This document shows, piece by piece, positions 41,533 through 51,600 of a stretch of DNA of 64,000 nucleotides. Position 1 is the first letter of the stretch; each line of letters begins with the position of its first letter. The notes under the pieces are model-generated. The model made no database searches. It saw only the letters and a list, made by a program, of their open reading frames with translations, and was not told the origin of the DNA. The DNA comes from Clostridia bacterium (lineage in GTDB: Bacteria > Bacillota_A > Clostridia > Oscillospirales > Acutalibacteraceae), in the NCBI GenBank assembly GCA_017435305.1, contig JAFSFH010000012.1, forward strand, positions 1 to 64,000, in the 5' to 3' direction. The translations under genes were made by a program, and so were the position numbers.

Positions 41533-42624
41533 TTATAGTAGAGCGTTCTCTAAATACTTCAAGGATGCTTGCTTCATTTGAGCGAACACGGTCCGCGCCC
41601 GCTCATAATTGATCGGTGTCTCGGTGAGCGGATCTCCCTCACACACCCGATGATCCTCCATTCCCAGGCTCTCCAGAACCTGGCGCAGACGGGAGCCGTT
41701 GTGGGCGGGATACTGCACGTATACCTCCCGCTGGAACAGCACCGAAAAAGCAGTGCCGTGGAATGAATTGGTGAATACGTAACGGGCGTGATGTATCAGA
41801 TACAGCCATTGCTCGGGGCCTACGTCGGTGGCGTAGGTTAGGGTCGGGTCCTGTCGGAAACGGGCGGTCAGAGGATTTCCTCCGATCACCACCACCTTCA
41901 GCCCGTGGGCGCGGGCAAACGCCCGACATCGCTGCAGCAACTCTTTGGACTGATTCACCACGAAGTACAGGACGTAGTCGCCGTCCGCTGCCGGATGCGG
42001 CTGCTCCATTGCCGCCCAGTCGGCGGCATCCACCAGCCAGGTGGGGTCCACCACCAGCGGCGTCTCGCGACCGGTCAGCCGCTCCACCATCCGGCGACCC
42101 GCTTCCTCCCGCGCCGACAGCGCGTGGAATGCGGTCAATTCGGCGGCCACCGCCTCATCAAAGCCTTGGGGGAACTCCTCCACACCAAAGCTGGGGGCAT
42201 AGGCGATGCGGCGGGTATCCGGTCCGCAGAAATCCAAAAAATAGCTCAGATCCGTATCGGTGATATGGGGATTCCACACCTGATCGCTGCCGCAGATCAC
42301 CGCATCGTACCGATCGCCGATCTCCCTCAACCGCGTCCTGTCGGTAAAGGGGCGCGCAGGGTACGCCGCCGCCCGACTCCGCTCGAATCGCCGAAAGCGA
42401 CGGTACAGCCGCCAATGCAGCAACAGCCGCACCCGCCGTCTGATGGCGCGCTTAAGGGGATTCCGTCCCTTTTCGGTGTGCTTTTCCCGCTTCATATAGG
42501 GGTTATGATAGTTAATGATCTCCACCTCGTGGCCCATACGGCGCACCGTATCCTGCAGAGCTAACATCTGCAGGCAGGCGCCGTAGCTGACCGAATTGGG
42601 AAAGGTTAGAATACCAACTTTCAT
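41533..42624 (-). CDS. Polysaccharide pyruvyl transferase family protein
   Basis: A 363-residue CsaB-like enzyme expected to add pyruvate ketals to glycan residues. The N-terminal KVGILTFPNSVSYGACLQML, the CGSDQVWNPHITDTDLSYFL block, VVDPTWLV and the C-terminal TNSFHGTAFSVLF, with the conserved His, are family marks. GGAGG lies ahead of the ATG. It precedes the flippase fusion by 24 bases; pyruvyltransferase and FrhB-type genes are often neighbours in capsule loci. Confidence 0.88.
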   Translation of the reverse strand: MKVGILTFPNSVSYGACLQMLALQDTVRRMGHEVEIINYHNPYMKREKHTEKGRNPLKRAIRRRVRLLLHWRLYRRFRRFERSRAAAYPARPFTDRTRLREIGDRYDAVICGSDQVWNPHITDTDLSYFLDFCGPDTRRIAYAPSFGVEEFPQGFDEAVAAELTAFHALSAREEAGRRMVERLTGRETPLVVDPTWLVDAADWAAMEQPHPAADGDYVLYFVVNQSKELLQRCRAFARAHGLKVVVIGGNPLTARFRQDPTLTYATDVGPEQWLYLIHHARYVFTNSFHGTAFSVLFQREVYVQYPAHNGSRLRQVLESLGMEDHRVCEGDPLTETPINYERARTVFAQMKQASLKYLENALL

Positions 42625-42653
42625 AGCTGCCTCCTAGTGTCGTAAAACCATAC

Positions 42654-42683
42654 CGAAAAGCAGAAAACCCTCTCTGCTTTTCG
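42654..42683. terminator. Hairpin between surface-protein and pyruvyltransferase genes
   Basis: CGAAAAGCAGA pairs perfectly with TCTGCTTTTCG around an 8-base loop. T-rich arms on both strands allow partial termination or processing. Confidence 0.5.
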
Positions 42684-42703
42684 CTGTGGTCTTATCCCGC
42701 GGG

Positions 42704-42739
42704 AGCGGGTGCCCGACAGCACTGTGTCGGGCACCCGCT
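42704..42739 (-). terminator. Strong hairpin after the 934-residue surface protein
   Basis: A perfect 15-bp stem (AGCGGGTGCCCGACA with its complement) around GCACTG, 17 bases past the stop codon. No T-run follows, so it may protect mRNA ends more than terminate. Confidence 0.55.
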
Positions 42740-42755
42740 TGTGGTTGATGCTAGT

Positions 42756-45560
42756 TTATTCCTCGATCTGAGGTTTCGCTTGATTATAGGTAAATGTTTT
42801 CGGCTCACCGTAGACGGTGAATTCCTGACCGTCCTTTTCGTAAATATAATACGGACGCATCGTAATAGGCGTATCCAGATTACCACCAGGAATATTGGTG
42901 ACACGAATGGCGTAGTAGATGGCCTGGTTTTCCGTATCCAGCTCGTACATCTTCTTCGCTTGAATATCAATTACCGTTTTGTTATCCAAATCCTTGTCAG
43001 CCAAAGTAGGTCTGGCAACGTCTCTTCGGTTTGTGACCACCGCACCTGCCATAATCAGCTTGCAGTCACCGTCGATAAGGGCGCCGCTATAATCCGCAAC
43101 ATGCTTATCATCGATAGTAAGACCACTCACACTCTGCACACGGAACTTAAACGCCAATCCGTATCCGACGTTACTCTCGCCGGTAGTGGACTTCGCCTCA
43201 TAGAAGATACGGCGGATAGCACCACAGTTGTTACAATCCTCGTCCGCGTCATCGGCATAGTTATGGCCGCACTGCTCACAACAACCTGTGTACCAGCAAC
43301 CATGGGTGGAACAAACTTGATACACGGTGCCCGCCTCAGCGCCGGTGGTATCCAGCATGGTGCCGTCGCCGTTCTTCAACTGAGCGGAAGCCAGAGGGAT
43401 GTAGTAGTAAACACCGGCATCGGATTCAAAGCCCTTATCCACGTCCTCGGCGCAATCCTGGTCGTACATCACACCAAACACGTCGCCGCCGGGACCACCC
43501 ACCATCTGCAAGACACCGGTGCCCTCAGAGGAGCAGATGTTGGCGCCGCCGCCGGTGATGGTGTAATCCTCGTTCAGGATGTCGGCGTAGTCCACGGTGC
43601 TGTAAATGAAACCGTTGGAAATGACGGTACCGTTAATATCCAGCTTGGCATCCGTCAGATCCGCCTCGGTGCGGGTCTTGCGGGTGGTGCAGGTATAGGG
43701 CACCGCCTGGAAACGCCGCTTACCGGTGTTACCGTAGTGGTTATAATAACGACCATCCACTACCTCAAAGGTATCCTGATCGATACCATAGGTGTAGTTG
43801 GTATAATCGAACAGCTGCAGAATATAGCCGCCGGCAGTCACCACGTCGGTGGTGGCATCGGTCTGGGCAATGTTCAGGGTAGCGCCCTGGTCCACCGTCA
43901 GAGAGGAGCCGGGCAGCATCATCACGTTCTGCTGCAGGGTAGCCGTACCGGTCCGGATGCGGATCTGCATATTGTTGGTGATGGGCAGCACGAACTGGGC
44001 CGCATCCACGTCCACGCCGGCAATCTTCATCGCCAGCTCGGACAGGGCACAATCACCGTAAGAGTCCAGATACAGATTGTCGGTGGCAGGGTCGTAATCC
44101 TTCACCACGTAGGAACCGGGCTCGGGACGGAACATGGCGTTGGCACCGATAAACTCAACGGTGGCGCCGTGCTCCATACGGGACATATACACAGAGGTGT
44201 GCACAAACTCTTTAGAGCCATACTCATAGGTGGTGGCTACCTCAATGTTCTGCACGTAGTACTGTGCGGTGGGGAACACCAGGAATCCCTGAGCCAGCTC
44301 GGTACTCTTATCGCCGCCGCGGAAATCCTGGATCTGGAAGTTCTCATAGATGGCAGCACCGTTCTTGGCAGTGATGGTGCCGTCGCCGTAAATATAGCCC
44401 CAGCAGTACAGATAGGCACCGCTGTTCAGGTCAATGTGAGAGCCCGCCAGCATATTGATGTAGCCCAGCTTGTCGGTGGGGCTACCGGCAAATTTACCGG
44501 TACCACCGGAACCGGAAGCGTGACGGCCGCCCACCTCGATGACACCGTTGACGGTGATGTGGGCGTCGGCGCCCAAGGTCAGGGTACGGTAGGGAGTGGG
44601 TTGTACCCAGGCAACGTTACCATTGCCGAACAGCAGGTCGTTGTAGCTGGTGCATTTGGGGCTGCTGCCGTGGACGGAATTGGCGTCGTCATAGGGCACC
44701 AACAGGGTTACTCCTGCAGGGATGGTGTGGGTACCGGTGACGGTACCGTCCTTAATCACCACGATCTTCTTGTCGGAACCGGCCTGGGCGGCGGCTACTG
44801 CCTCGCTCAGATCGTAGAACCGCTGGCCGCCCACGCTGAAATGAGCGGGGTTACCGGCCACAAACACCGGCTTGATGGTGGCATCAGATCCCACCGGCAG
44901 GGTACAGGAAGCGTCGTAAGACACATAGGCACCGGCGGTCTCGTTATACCAGCCGAAGAAGGTGTAGCCGCTGTTGGCGGTGGCCACCAGAGCATAAGAG
45001 CTGTCGGCAGAGGCCTTGGTATGGCTTACCTCGTTGGTGACGGCGGTGCCATCCACTGTATAACTACCGTTTTCCGGAGCCGCAAAGGTGGCGGTCACAT
45101 TACCGCTGCCCACCAGCTTAATATCGGTGATGGTCAGGGTGTTGGTGCTGGTGCCATTGGGAGAGGTCAGGGTAATGACCAGGGTGCCGCCGGCGGCCAA
45201 CTCGCCGCTGTAGGCGTTACCGGAAATGCCGGACACCGAGCCGCCGCCGCTCAGCGTATAGCTGAAAGACAGGGTGCGGGCGTCGGCATAGTTGTTCTTA
45301 ATGGTCAGCGTGGTGGTGACCGCCCGGCTAATAAATAACGGCTTATAGCCGGTGGCGGTACCGATAATGGTGGTGCCGCTGGCGGTCCAGGTCGCCTTAC
45401 CGCTGGAGTTACTGGCATCGGTCCAGGACAAGCCGATGCCGGTGTCGGACACGGTCAGCGTGCCCGCCGCCGAAACGGTCATGGGAAACAGGGGGATCAT
45501 CGTCGCGATGAGCGCCACAATCATCAGCAGGGCGCCGATACGACGCTTAAAATTCTTCAT
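42756..45560 (-). CDS. Large secreted surface protein, paralogue A
   Basis: A 934-residue protein with a Sec signal peptide (KNFKRRIGALLMIVALIATM, cleavage after a VSAAG-like site near residue 32). It is collinear with the next gene product over nearly its whole length: shared blocks include TIPAGVTLLVPYDDAN, HGSSPKCTS, ITVNGVIEVGGRH, QYYVQNIEVATTYEYG and YIPLASAQLKNGDG. The middle looks like a beta-helix or repetitive beta fold; a small Cys cluster (CEQCGHNYADDADEDCNNCG) lies near residue 770. It lacks the dockerin of paralogue B. Leader AAAGGAGCATCACAATG precedes and includes the start codon. Function unknown; its place in the cluster suggests a surface-polymer-associated role. Confidence 0.85.
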   Translation of the reverse strand: MKNFKRRIGALLMIVALIATMIPLFPMTVSAAGTLTVSDTGIGLSWTDASNSSGKATWTASGTTIIGTATGYKPLFISRAVTTTLTIKNNYADARTLSFSYTLSGGGSVSGISGNAYSGELAAGGTLVITLTSPNGTSTNTLTITDIKLVGSGNVTATFAAPENGSYTVDGTAVTNEVSHTKASADSSYALVATANSGYTFFGWYNETAGAYVSYDASCTLPVGSDATIKPVFVAGNPAHFSVGGQRFYDLSEAVAAAQAGSDKKIVVIKDGTVTGTHTIPAGVTLLVPYDDANSVHGSSPKCTSYNDLLFGNGNVAWVQPTPYRTLTLGADAHITVNGVIEVGGRHASGSGGTGKFAGSPTDKLGYINMLAGSHIDLNSGAYLYCWGYIYGDGTITAKNGAAIYENFQIQDFRGGDKSTELAQGFLVFPTAQYYVQNIEVATTYEYGSKEFVHTSVYMSRMEHGATVEFIGANAMFRPEPGSYVVKDYDPATDNLYLDSYGDCALSELAMKIAGVDVDAAQFVLPITNNMQIRIRTGTATLQQNVMMLPGSSLTVDQGATLNIAQTDATTDVVTAGGYILQLFDYTNYTYGIDQDTFEVVDGRYYNHYGNTGKRRFQAVPYTCTTRKTRTEADLTDAKLDINGTVISNGFIYSTVDYADILNEDYTITGGGANICSSEGTGVLQMVGGPGGDVFGVMYDQDCAEDVDKGFESDAGVYYYIPLASAQLKNGDGTMLDTTGAEAGTVYQVCSTHGCWYTGCCEQCGHNYADDADEDCNNCGAIRRIFYEAKSTTGESNVGYGLAFKFRVQSVSGLTIDDKHVADYSGALIDGDCKLIMAGAVVTNRRDVARPTLADKDLDNKTVIDIQAKKMYELDTENQAIYYAIRVTNIPGGNLDTPITMRPYYIYEKDGQEFTVYGEPKTFTYNQAKPQIEE

Positions 45561-45665
45561 TGTGATGCTCCTTTCATTTAGAATGGAAGCGCCCCCCTGA
45601 CCCGACGCGAGTCGGGTCAGAGGAATCGCAGGTTATTAATAGGTATCGATTCGTGCCGTTCGCGA

Positions 45666-48587
45666 TTATTGTACCGGACCCAGAGTCACGTCGTAACCGG
45701 CCAGCCACTGACCCAGCAGAGCTGCGTCGGTCAAAGTGACTTCACCGTCGCCGTCGGCATCGGCAGCCGTTTCATTCACGGTTACGTCGTAACCGGCCAG
45801 CCACTGACCCAGCAGAGCTGCGTCGGTCAGAGTGACTTCACCGTCGCCGTCGGCATCGCCGTAGAGGATGCCACCGGGCTGCTCCACCTCACGGGTCTCA
45901 CCGCACTCGTTACAGTCGGCATCGTACTCGTCGACGTAGGTATGCTCGGATTTCACCGTGCCGCAACCCAGGTCGCAGACGTGGTCGTCGTCGTTTTCAG
46001 CATCCACACAGGAGGCAGGCTTGCCGCACACGCAGGCGTGCTTGCCTTCCACAGCGGTGGTGCCGTAGGTGTGGGCCACAGCGGTGAACACCGCGTAATA
46101 AGTAGCGCCCTCTTCCGCGGCGGGCAGGTCGATCACAGCGCCATCCTCGGCGGTGGACCAACCGGCGAAATCGTAGTGATAGTTGTTATCCAAAGCCTTC
46201 ACGGGAGTGATGGGGCATACAGGGACGGAGCCATAGGGTACCTCAGAGGTAACGGAATTACCGTTCACCACCCAGGTGATCTCCACCATCTTGCACTCCT
46301 CACCGGCGATCCAGTGGTCGTGCGTATTACAATAGGTATAATAGGCACCGGCCTCAGCACCGGTGGTATCCAGCAGAGAGCCGTCGCCGTTCTTCAGCTG
46401 AACGGAAGCCAGAGGAATGGCATAGTACAGGGTGCCGCCCGTCTCAGGATCGTACTCAGGGGACTTCTTATAAGCGTCGTCCTTAGCCTGATCGTACTCA
46501 TAGATCAGCATATCCGCGCCGGCGCCGCTGTTCAGACATACGATGCCGGAGCCCTCAGAAGAGATGATCTCGGCGCCACCGCCAACGATGGAGAAATCCT
46601 CGCTCTGAATGTCATTCCAGATGACGGTGCTGTAGATGTAACCGTTGGCGAACACAACACCGTTAATATCAAAGACCACGTCCTTAATGTCGTCGATGGT
46701 GCGGGTCTTGCGCTCGCTGGGGGAATAGGGAGCAGAAACAAACTGCTTGCCGGGATAAACGAAGTTCAGACCTTCCTCATACTCGTAGGTGAGTGTATTC
46801 AAACCGCTGGTCCAATTCTCGCTGTCAAATGCAATCAGGTTGTAACCGGCGCTCATATAAGCGGTGGGAGTATCGGTGGCACCGATCTCCAGAACAGCCT
46901 CGGGACCCACGGTCAGAGTGGAGCCGGGCAGCATGGCGATGTCCTGCTTCAGGGTAGCCGTACCGCTCCAGATGGAGATGTTGATGTTGTTGGAGATGGG
47001 CAACACAAAGTTGGTGGAATCCACGGTGTTACCGGCCAGCGTCACCTGGATGGTGGACAGGGCGCAATCGCCGTAGGCATCCAAATTCAGAGTATCGGTC
47101 GCAGGATCGTACTCCTTAACGATGTGGCAATTCTCACCGGTCTGGAACATAGCATCCTCACCAATGAACTTAATGGGAGGAGCGGTGATGCACTGAGATG
47201 CCAGGAAGAAGCTGGTGGTCACATAGGCGGTGGCACCGTAATTGTAGGTGGTAGCAACCTCTACGTTCTGTACGTAGTACTGGGTCATGGGGAACACCAT
47301 CAGATCGCCGGCCAAAGCCAAAGTGGCGTTACCGCCGCGCAGGTCGGTAATCTGGAACACCTCATAGATGTTGGCGCCATCGTTGGCGTTGACAGTACCG
47401 TCACCGTAGATGTAACCCCAGGCATACAGATCGCCGTTGACCTCGATGTGAGAGCCGGCGGTCATATAGATGTAGCCCAGCGCGTCGGTAGGGGCAGCGG
47501 GACGAGCCGCAGCCGCCGCAGAATGACGACCGCCCACCTCCAGAGCACCGTTGACGGTGATGGAAGCATCCGCCGCCATGGTCAGAGTGCGATAAGCATA
47601 GGGCTCAGTCCACTTAACCTCATTGCCATCGCCGTCGGGGCTGGTGCATTTGGGGCTGCTGCCGTGGGCGGTATTGGCATCGTCGTAGGGAATCAGCAGG
47701 GTAACACCGGCAGGAATCACGTGGTCGCCGGTGATGGTGCCGTCGTTCAGCAGAACGACCGTCTTGTGGATGGTGCTCTCGGCGGCGGCAGCACCGGCCT
47801 CGGTCAGATTGTCATACTTGGCCGCGCCGACACCAAACAGAGCAATGTCATCGGACAGGAACACGGGGTAAATCTCTGCATCCGCAGAAGCCACCAGCTT
47901 AAAGTTGGCATCCTGGGACAGATATTTCTCAACCTTAGCATCGTACCAGCCGTAGAAGACGTAGCCATCCTCAGCGGTGGCAGACAGCTGCAGAGCGGTT
48001 TGCAGGGCGACCTCTTTCACCACTTCGGCAGTGACAGCGACGCCGTCCAGGGTGTAGGAACCACCCTCGGTGGCGGGCTTGAAGGTCAAGATGGGGTCGG
48101 GGGTGCTCAAACCCACCAGAGCCAGGTCGGTAATGCTGAAGGTCGCCTTATAGGCGGCACCGCGGGGGGACTTCAGCTGAATCAAGATGCTCTCGCCGGC
48201 GGCCAGAGTCTGAGTGAACTCGCCGGAGGCGCTGGCCTGGTTGCTGACGGCGATGGCGCCGGTCAGCGAGGCACGGGTAGCAGCGGTGGTGCCGCCGGTG
48301 GTCAGAGACCAATTGAAGCTGAGCACCGCCTCAGCGCCGGAATTGTTGGTCAGGGTCAGGTCGGAGATGTTGGTCTTAGCGGCCGTACCCTTGCTCGTAG
48401 CAGAGATGGAGGTGCCGCCGGAGGTCCAGGTGGCGGAGCCGCCGCCCTGGTTGGAATACTCCCAGGACGCGGTCAGACCGGTGACGGAAGTAGTCAGGGT
48501 GTTCGCCGCAAATACGGCGGGCATCATGGTGCAGAGCATAGCCACAGTCAGCAGGACGGCACCGATGCGCTTAATCCATTGTTTCAT
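45666..48587 (-). CDS. Large secreted surface protein with C-terminal dockerin, paralogue B
   Basis: A 973-residue protein with a Sec signal peptide (WIKRIGAVLLTVAMLCTMM). It shares the multi-block core with paralogue A (TIPAGVTLL... here VIPAGVTLLIPYDDAN, HGSSPKCTS, ITVNGALEVGGRH, QYYVQNVEVATTY). After the core come an InlB-type repeat (FAGWSTAEDGAVI), a Cys/His-rich stretch (CVCGKPASCV, CDLGCGT, CNECGE) and a type I dockerin made of two near-identical calcium-binding repeats of the form DADGDGEVTLTDAALLGQWL. The ATG at 48587 is used; upstream codons lack a signal sequence. A dockerin predicts docking to a cohesin protein, none of which is seen here. Confidence 0.88.
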   Translation of the reverse strand: MKQWIKRIGAVLLTVAMLCTMMPAVFAANTLTTSVTGLTASWEYSNQGGGSATWTSGGTSISATSKGTAAKTNISDLTLTNNSGAEAVLSFNWSLTTGGTTAATRASLTGAIAVSNQASASGEFTQTLAAGESILIQLKSPRGAAYKATFSITDLALVGLSTPDPILTFKPATEGGSYTLDGVAVTAEVVKEVALQTALQLSATAEDGYVFYGWYDAKVEKYLSQDANFKLVASADAEIYPVFLSDDIALFGVGAAKYDNLTEAGAAAAESTIHKTVVLLNDGTITGDHVIPAGVTLLIPYDDANTAHGSSPKCTSPDGDGNEVKWTEPYAYRTLTMAADASITVNGALEVGGRHSAAAAARPAAPTDALGYIYMTAGSHIEVNGDLYAWGYIYGDGTVNANDGANIYEVFQITDLRGGNATLALAGDLMVFPMTQYYVQNVEVATTYNYGATAYVTTSFFLASQCITAPPIKFIGEDAMFQTGENCHIVKEYDPATDTLNLDAYGDCALSTIQVTLAGNTVDSTNFVLPISNNINISIWSGTATLKQDIAMLPGSTLTVGPEAVLEIGATDTPTAYMSAGYNLIAFDSENWTSGLNTLTYEYEEGLNFVYPGKQFVSAPYSPSERKTRTIDDIKDVVFDINGVVFANGYIYSTVIWNDIQSEDFSIVGGGAEIISSEGSGIVCLNSGAGADMLIYEYDQAKDDAYKKSPEYDPETGGTLYYAIPLASVQLKNGDGSLLDTTGAEAGAYYTYCNTHDHWIAGEECKMVEITWVVNGNSVTSEVPYGSVPVCPITPVKALDNNYHYDFAGWSTAEDGAVIDLPAAEEGATYYAVFTAVAHTYGTTAVEGKHACVCGKPASCVDAENDDDHVCDLGCGTVKSEHTYVDEYDADCNECGETREVEQPGGILYGDADGDGEVTLTDAALLGQWLAGYDVTVNETAADADGDGEVTLTDAALLGQWLAGYDVTLGPVQ
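45685..45858 (-). repeat. Tandem 96-bp direct repeat encoding the two dockerin motifs
   Basis: The 78 bases at 45685-45762 recur at 45781-45858 with only two differences, separated by an 18-base spacer. Each encodes a 26-residue dockerin half with the calcium ligands D-A-D-G-D-G-E. Confidence 0.9.
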
Positions 48588-48699
48588 CGTGTGATGTTCC
48601 TTTCGTACAAAATTAATATTTAACGCGGGGTGCAGGGTCCCGATCGCTCGGAACCCCTTCCCCACCATTATAAAAGGAATTAAAAAGGATTAGTTGCGA

Positions 48700-51600
48700 T
48701 TATTGCGGCGGATAATATCTGCCGTTGTCACCCCAGTCGTATTCGCCGCGGGGCAGCAGGTCGTTGCGGTAGGTGGGCCAATACTTGCCGGTGGCCAGGT
48801 TGCCGTAGGTGCAGACGTTGATGTAGAAGGTCTTACCCTCCTCATCCGTCAACTTCACAACGCCGATGTTCATCTGCTTCACACCGTCCACGTAGTAGTA
48901 GTACTTGCCATCCGCTTCCAGATAGATGCCGTTCTTCACCGGCGCGTCGGGATCCACCACGGGGGGATAATACTTACCGTCGGTGCCCCAGTCGTACTCG
49001 CCGCGGGGCAGCAGGTCGTTGCGGTAGGTGGGCCAATACTTACCGGTGGCCAGATTACCGTTGGTGCACACGTAGATGTAGAAGATCTTGCCTTCCTCAT
49101 CTGTCAGCTTCACCACGCCGGTATCACCCTTCTGCATCACACCGTCAACGTAGTAGTAATACTTGCCGTTCTCCAGATAGATGCCGTTCTTCACAGGCGC
49201 GTCAGGATCCACCACGGGGGGATAATACTTACCGTCGGTGCCCCAATCGTACTCGCCGCGGGACAGCAGACCGTTGGTGTAGGTGGGCCAATACTTACCG
49301 GTGGCCAGGTTGCCGTAGGTGCAGACGTAGATGTAGAAGGTCTTGCCCTCTTCATCGGTCATCTCCACCACACCGATGGCGCCGGTCTGCAGCTCGCCGT
49401 CAACATAGTAATAATACTTGCCGTTCTCGTAGACGATGCCGTTCTTCACAGGCGCGTCGGGATCCTCGGGCTCCACAACAGGGGGATAATACTTACCGTC
49501 AGAGCCCCAGTCATAGCTGCCACGGGGCAGCAGGTCGTTGCGGTAGGTGGGCCAGTAATTACCGGTGGCCAGATTGCCGTAGGTGCAGACATAGATGTAA
49601 TACACCAGACCGTTCTCGTCGGTCAGTTTCACCACACCGGCGTTCTTCTGCATCACGCCGTCCACATAGTAGTAATACTTGCCATTCTCCAGATAGATGC
49701 CGTTCTTCAAAGCGGGAGCGTCGGGATCGTCCGGCGTATCCTCGGACTTATAGTAGCGACCGTCCACGTCGAAGACGTACTGACCGCTCTGCAGCAGGCC
49801 TTTACCGTCGGCAACCCAGTAGGCGCCCACAGCCAGCTGACCATTGGAACGGACGTAGATGTAGAACTCCTTGCCCGCCTCGTCGGTGAGCTTCACCACG
49901 CCGGCGCCCTTCTGCAGGATGCCGTTAACGTAGTAGAACAGACCGCCGTTCTCGGACACGATGCCGTTCTTAGAGGGGTCGATCTCCGGCTCATCCGGCT
50001 CATCCGGATCCACCACGGGGGGATTGGTCATCCGTCCCTCGTTGTCGAAGGTATAGCGGCCGGCAGGCACCAGGCCGTTGGTGTGGTTGATCCACGCCGT
50101 GCGGTTGCGATACGCCTTCGCATCATCGGGGCTGATGAAGTAGTAGTAGCCGTCCTCGTATACCAGACCAACCTTACTGTTGCGGATACCGTTAAGGACG
50201 TAATAGATCTCGCCGTTGTAGCGATACAGGCCGACGTAATCCTCCTGCCACACGCCGTTATCGTCAAACAGATGCCACTGCCAGGCAGTTTCACCGGCCT
50301 GGTTCTGGATGTTGACGAATCCGGTCTGGACATAGTAGATGTACTTCTTGGTGGCGTACCAGTTGCCGTCCACCTGGAACCACTTGCCGTGGACCCACTG
50401 ACCGGCCCAACGATAGCGGGTACCGTTGGCGTCCTTAACCAGATCGCCGCGGGTCAGGATGTAGTTGCTGAAGGTGTAGTTATAGCCGCCGATCTTCTGG
50501 TTGCCGTCCACGGCACGGCCGGTGGAGGGGTTGAAGTAATAATCAACCTGATTACCGTCCGCGTCATAGCCGGACACCCAGCCGGTGGTCATCTCACCGT
50601 TCACGGCGTAGTACAGACCGTTATTGAAGTTGACCGTACCGGTCAGCTTGCCCTTGCAGACGCCGTTCTCGTCAAACTCGTAGAAGCGCTTAACAGAAGC
50701 ATCCTCACGGGAAGGAATGTACTGCACGCCGGTCACGGCATCGTGGTTGACGTAATACTTGTACGCGCCGTCTTCCTCATACCAGCCCTGACGGACGGCG
50801 TTGTCGATGATAAAGCCGTCCTCAAAGTCGGCATACACACTGGCGTAGTGAGCGCCGGTCTCGGTGCCGCCCTCCCAGCCGGTATCATCGGCCACAAAGG
50901 GAAGCAGGCCGTACTTCGCCTGATTCTCAGGGCGCTGGGCAAAGGAATAGAGAGAGGAAGCACGCAGATACACGTCGTAGCTGACGTTACCGGAGTTGGC
51001 AATAACCATCTCGTTGCCGTCCCAAGCGCCATCCTTGGGAGTGGCCTTGATGCCGGTCATAATGCACAGGGGGTTGGCGGTGGCGGGATCGATGCGCTCG
51101 GTGCGGTCGATCCAGTTGAACACCATGGTCAGCAGGTTGTTCTCATCCACCGTGGCGGAGGTCAGCTGGAAGTAGTCGTTGACCACACGCAATTCGGAGA
51201 CGTCCACCTCCAGATCCTTATCGAACTGGGCGGTGATGCGCACCTCGGTCTTCACGCTGACACGCTCGGCCAGGCTCAGCATATAACCAAAGGCGGAATC
51301 GCCCTGGTTATCCGAGTTGGGCAGCATAAACACGATGTCAGCCATCTGGGGCGGAATCTCAATGGTGTTCATATCCAGAGCAAAGGTATAACCCAAGGTA
51401 ATATCCTTGCTGGGATCGGTTACCGTGTAGTTGAAGTTGTCGTTGGTGGTGGTGTTTTCCACCTCACGGATCCAGGCCAGGGTCCGGTTACCGGCGGTGA
51501 CGTTATCGAAATCGAAGGTCGCCTCATCCTCGCGGAACATAGCGGCACCGATCTCGCAATAGGCATCCTCATTCTCCAGGACGATGGCGAACACCGTCAT

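Noticed and set aside
45666..48587. Cellulosomal enzyme
   Set aside because: A dockerin is present but no glycoside hydrolase, lyase or carbohydrate-binding catalytic motif was recognised in the rest of the protein.
42741..48623. Long plus-strand frames opposite the two surface-protein paralogues
   Set aside because: Same shadow effect. The minus-strand products have signal peptides, shared blocks and a dockerin.
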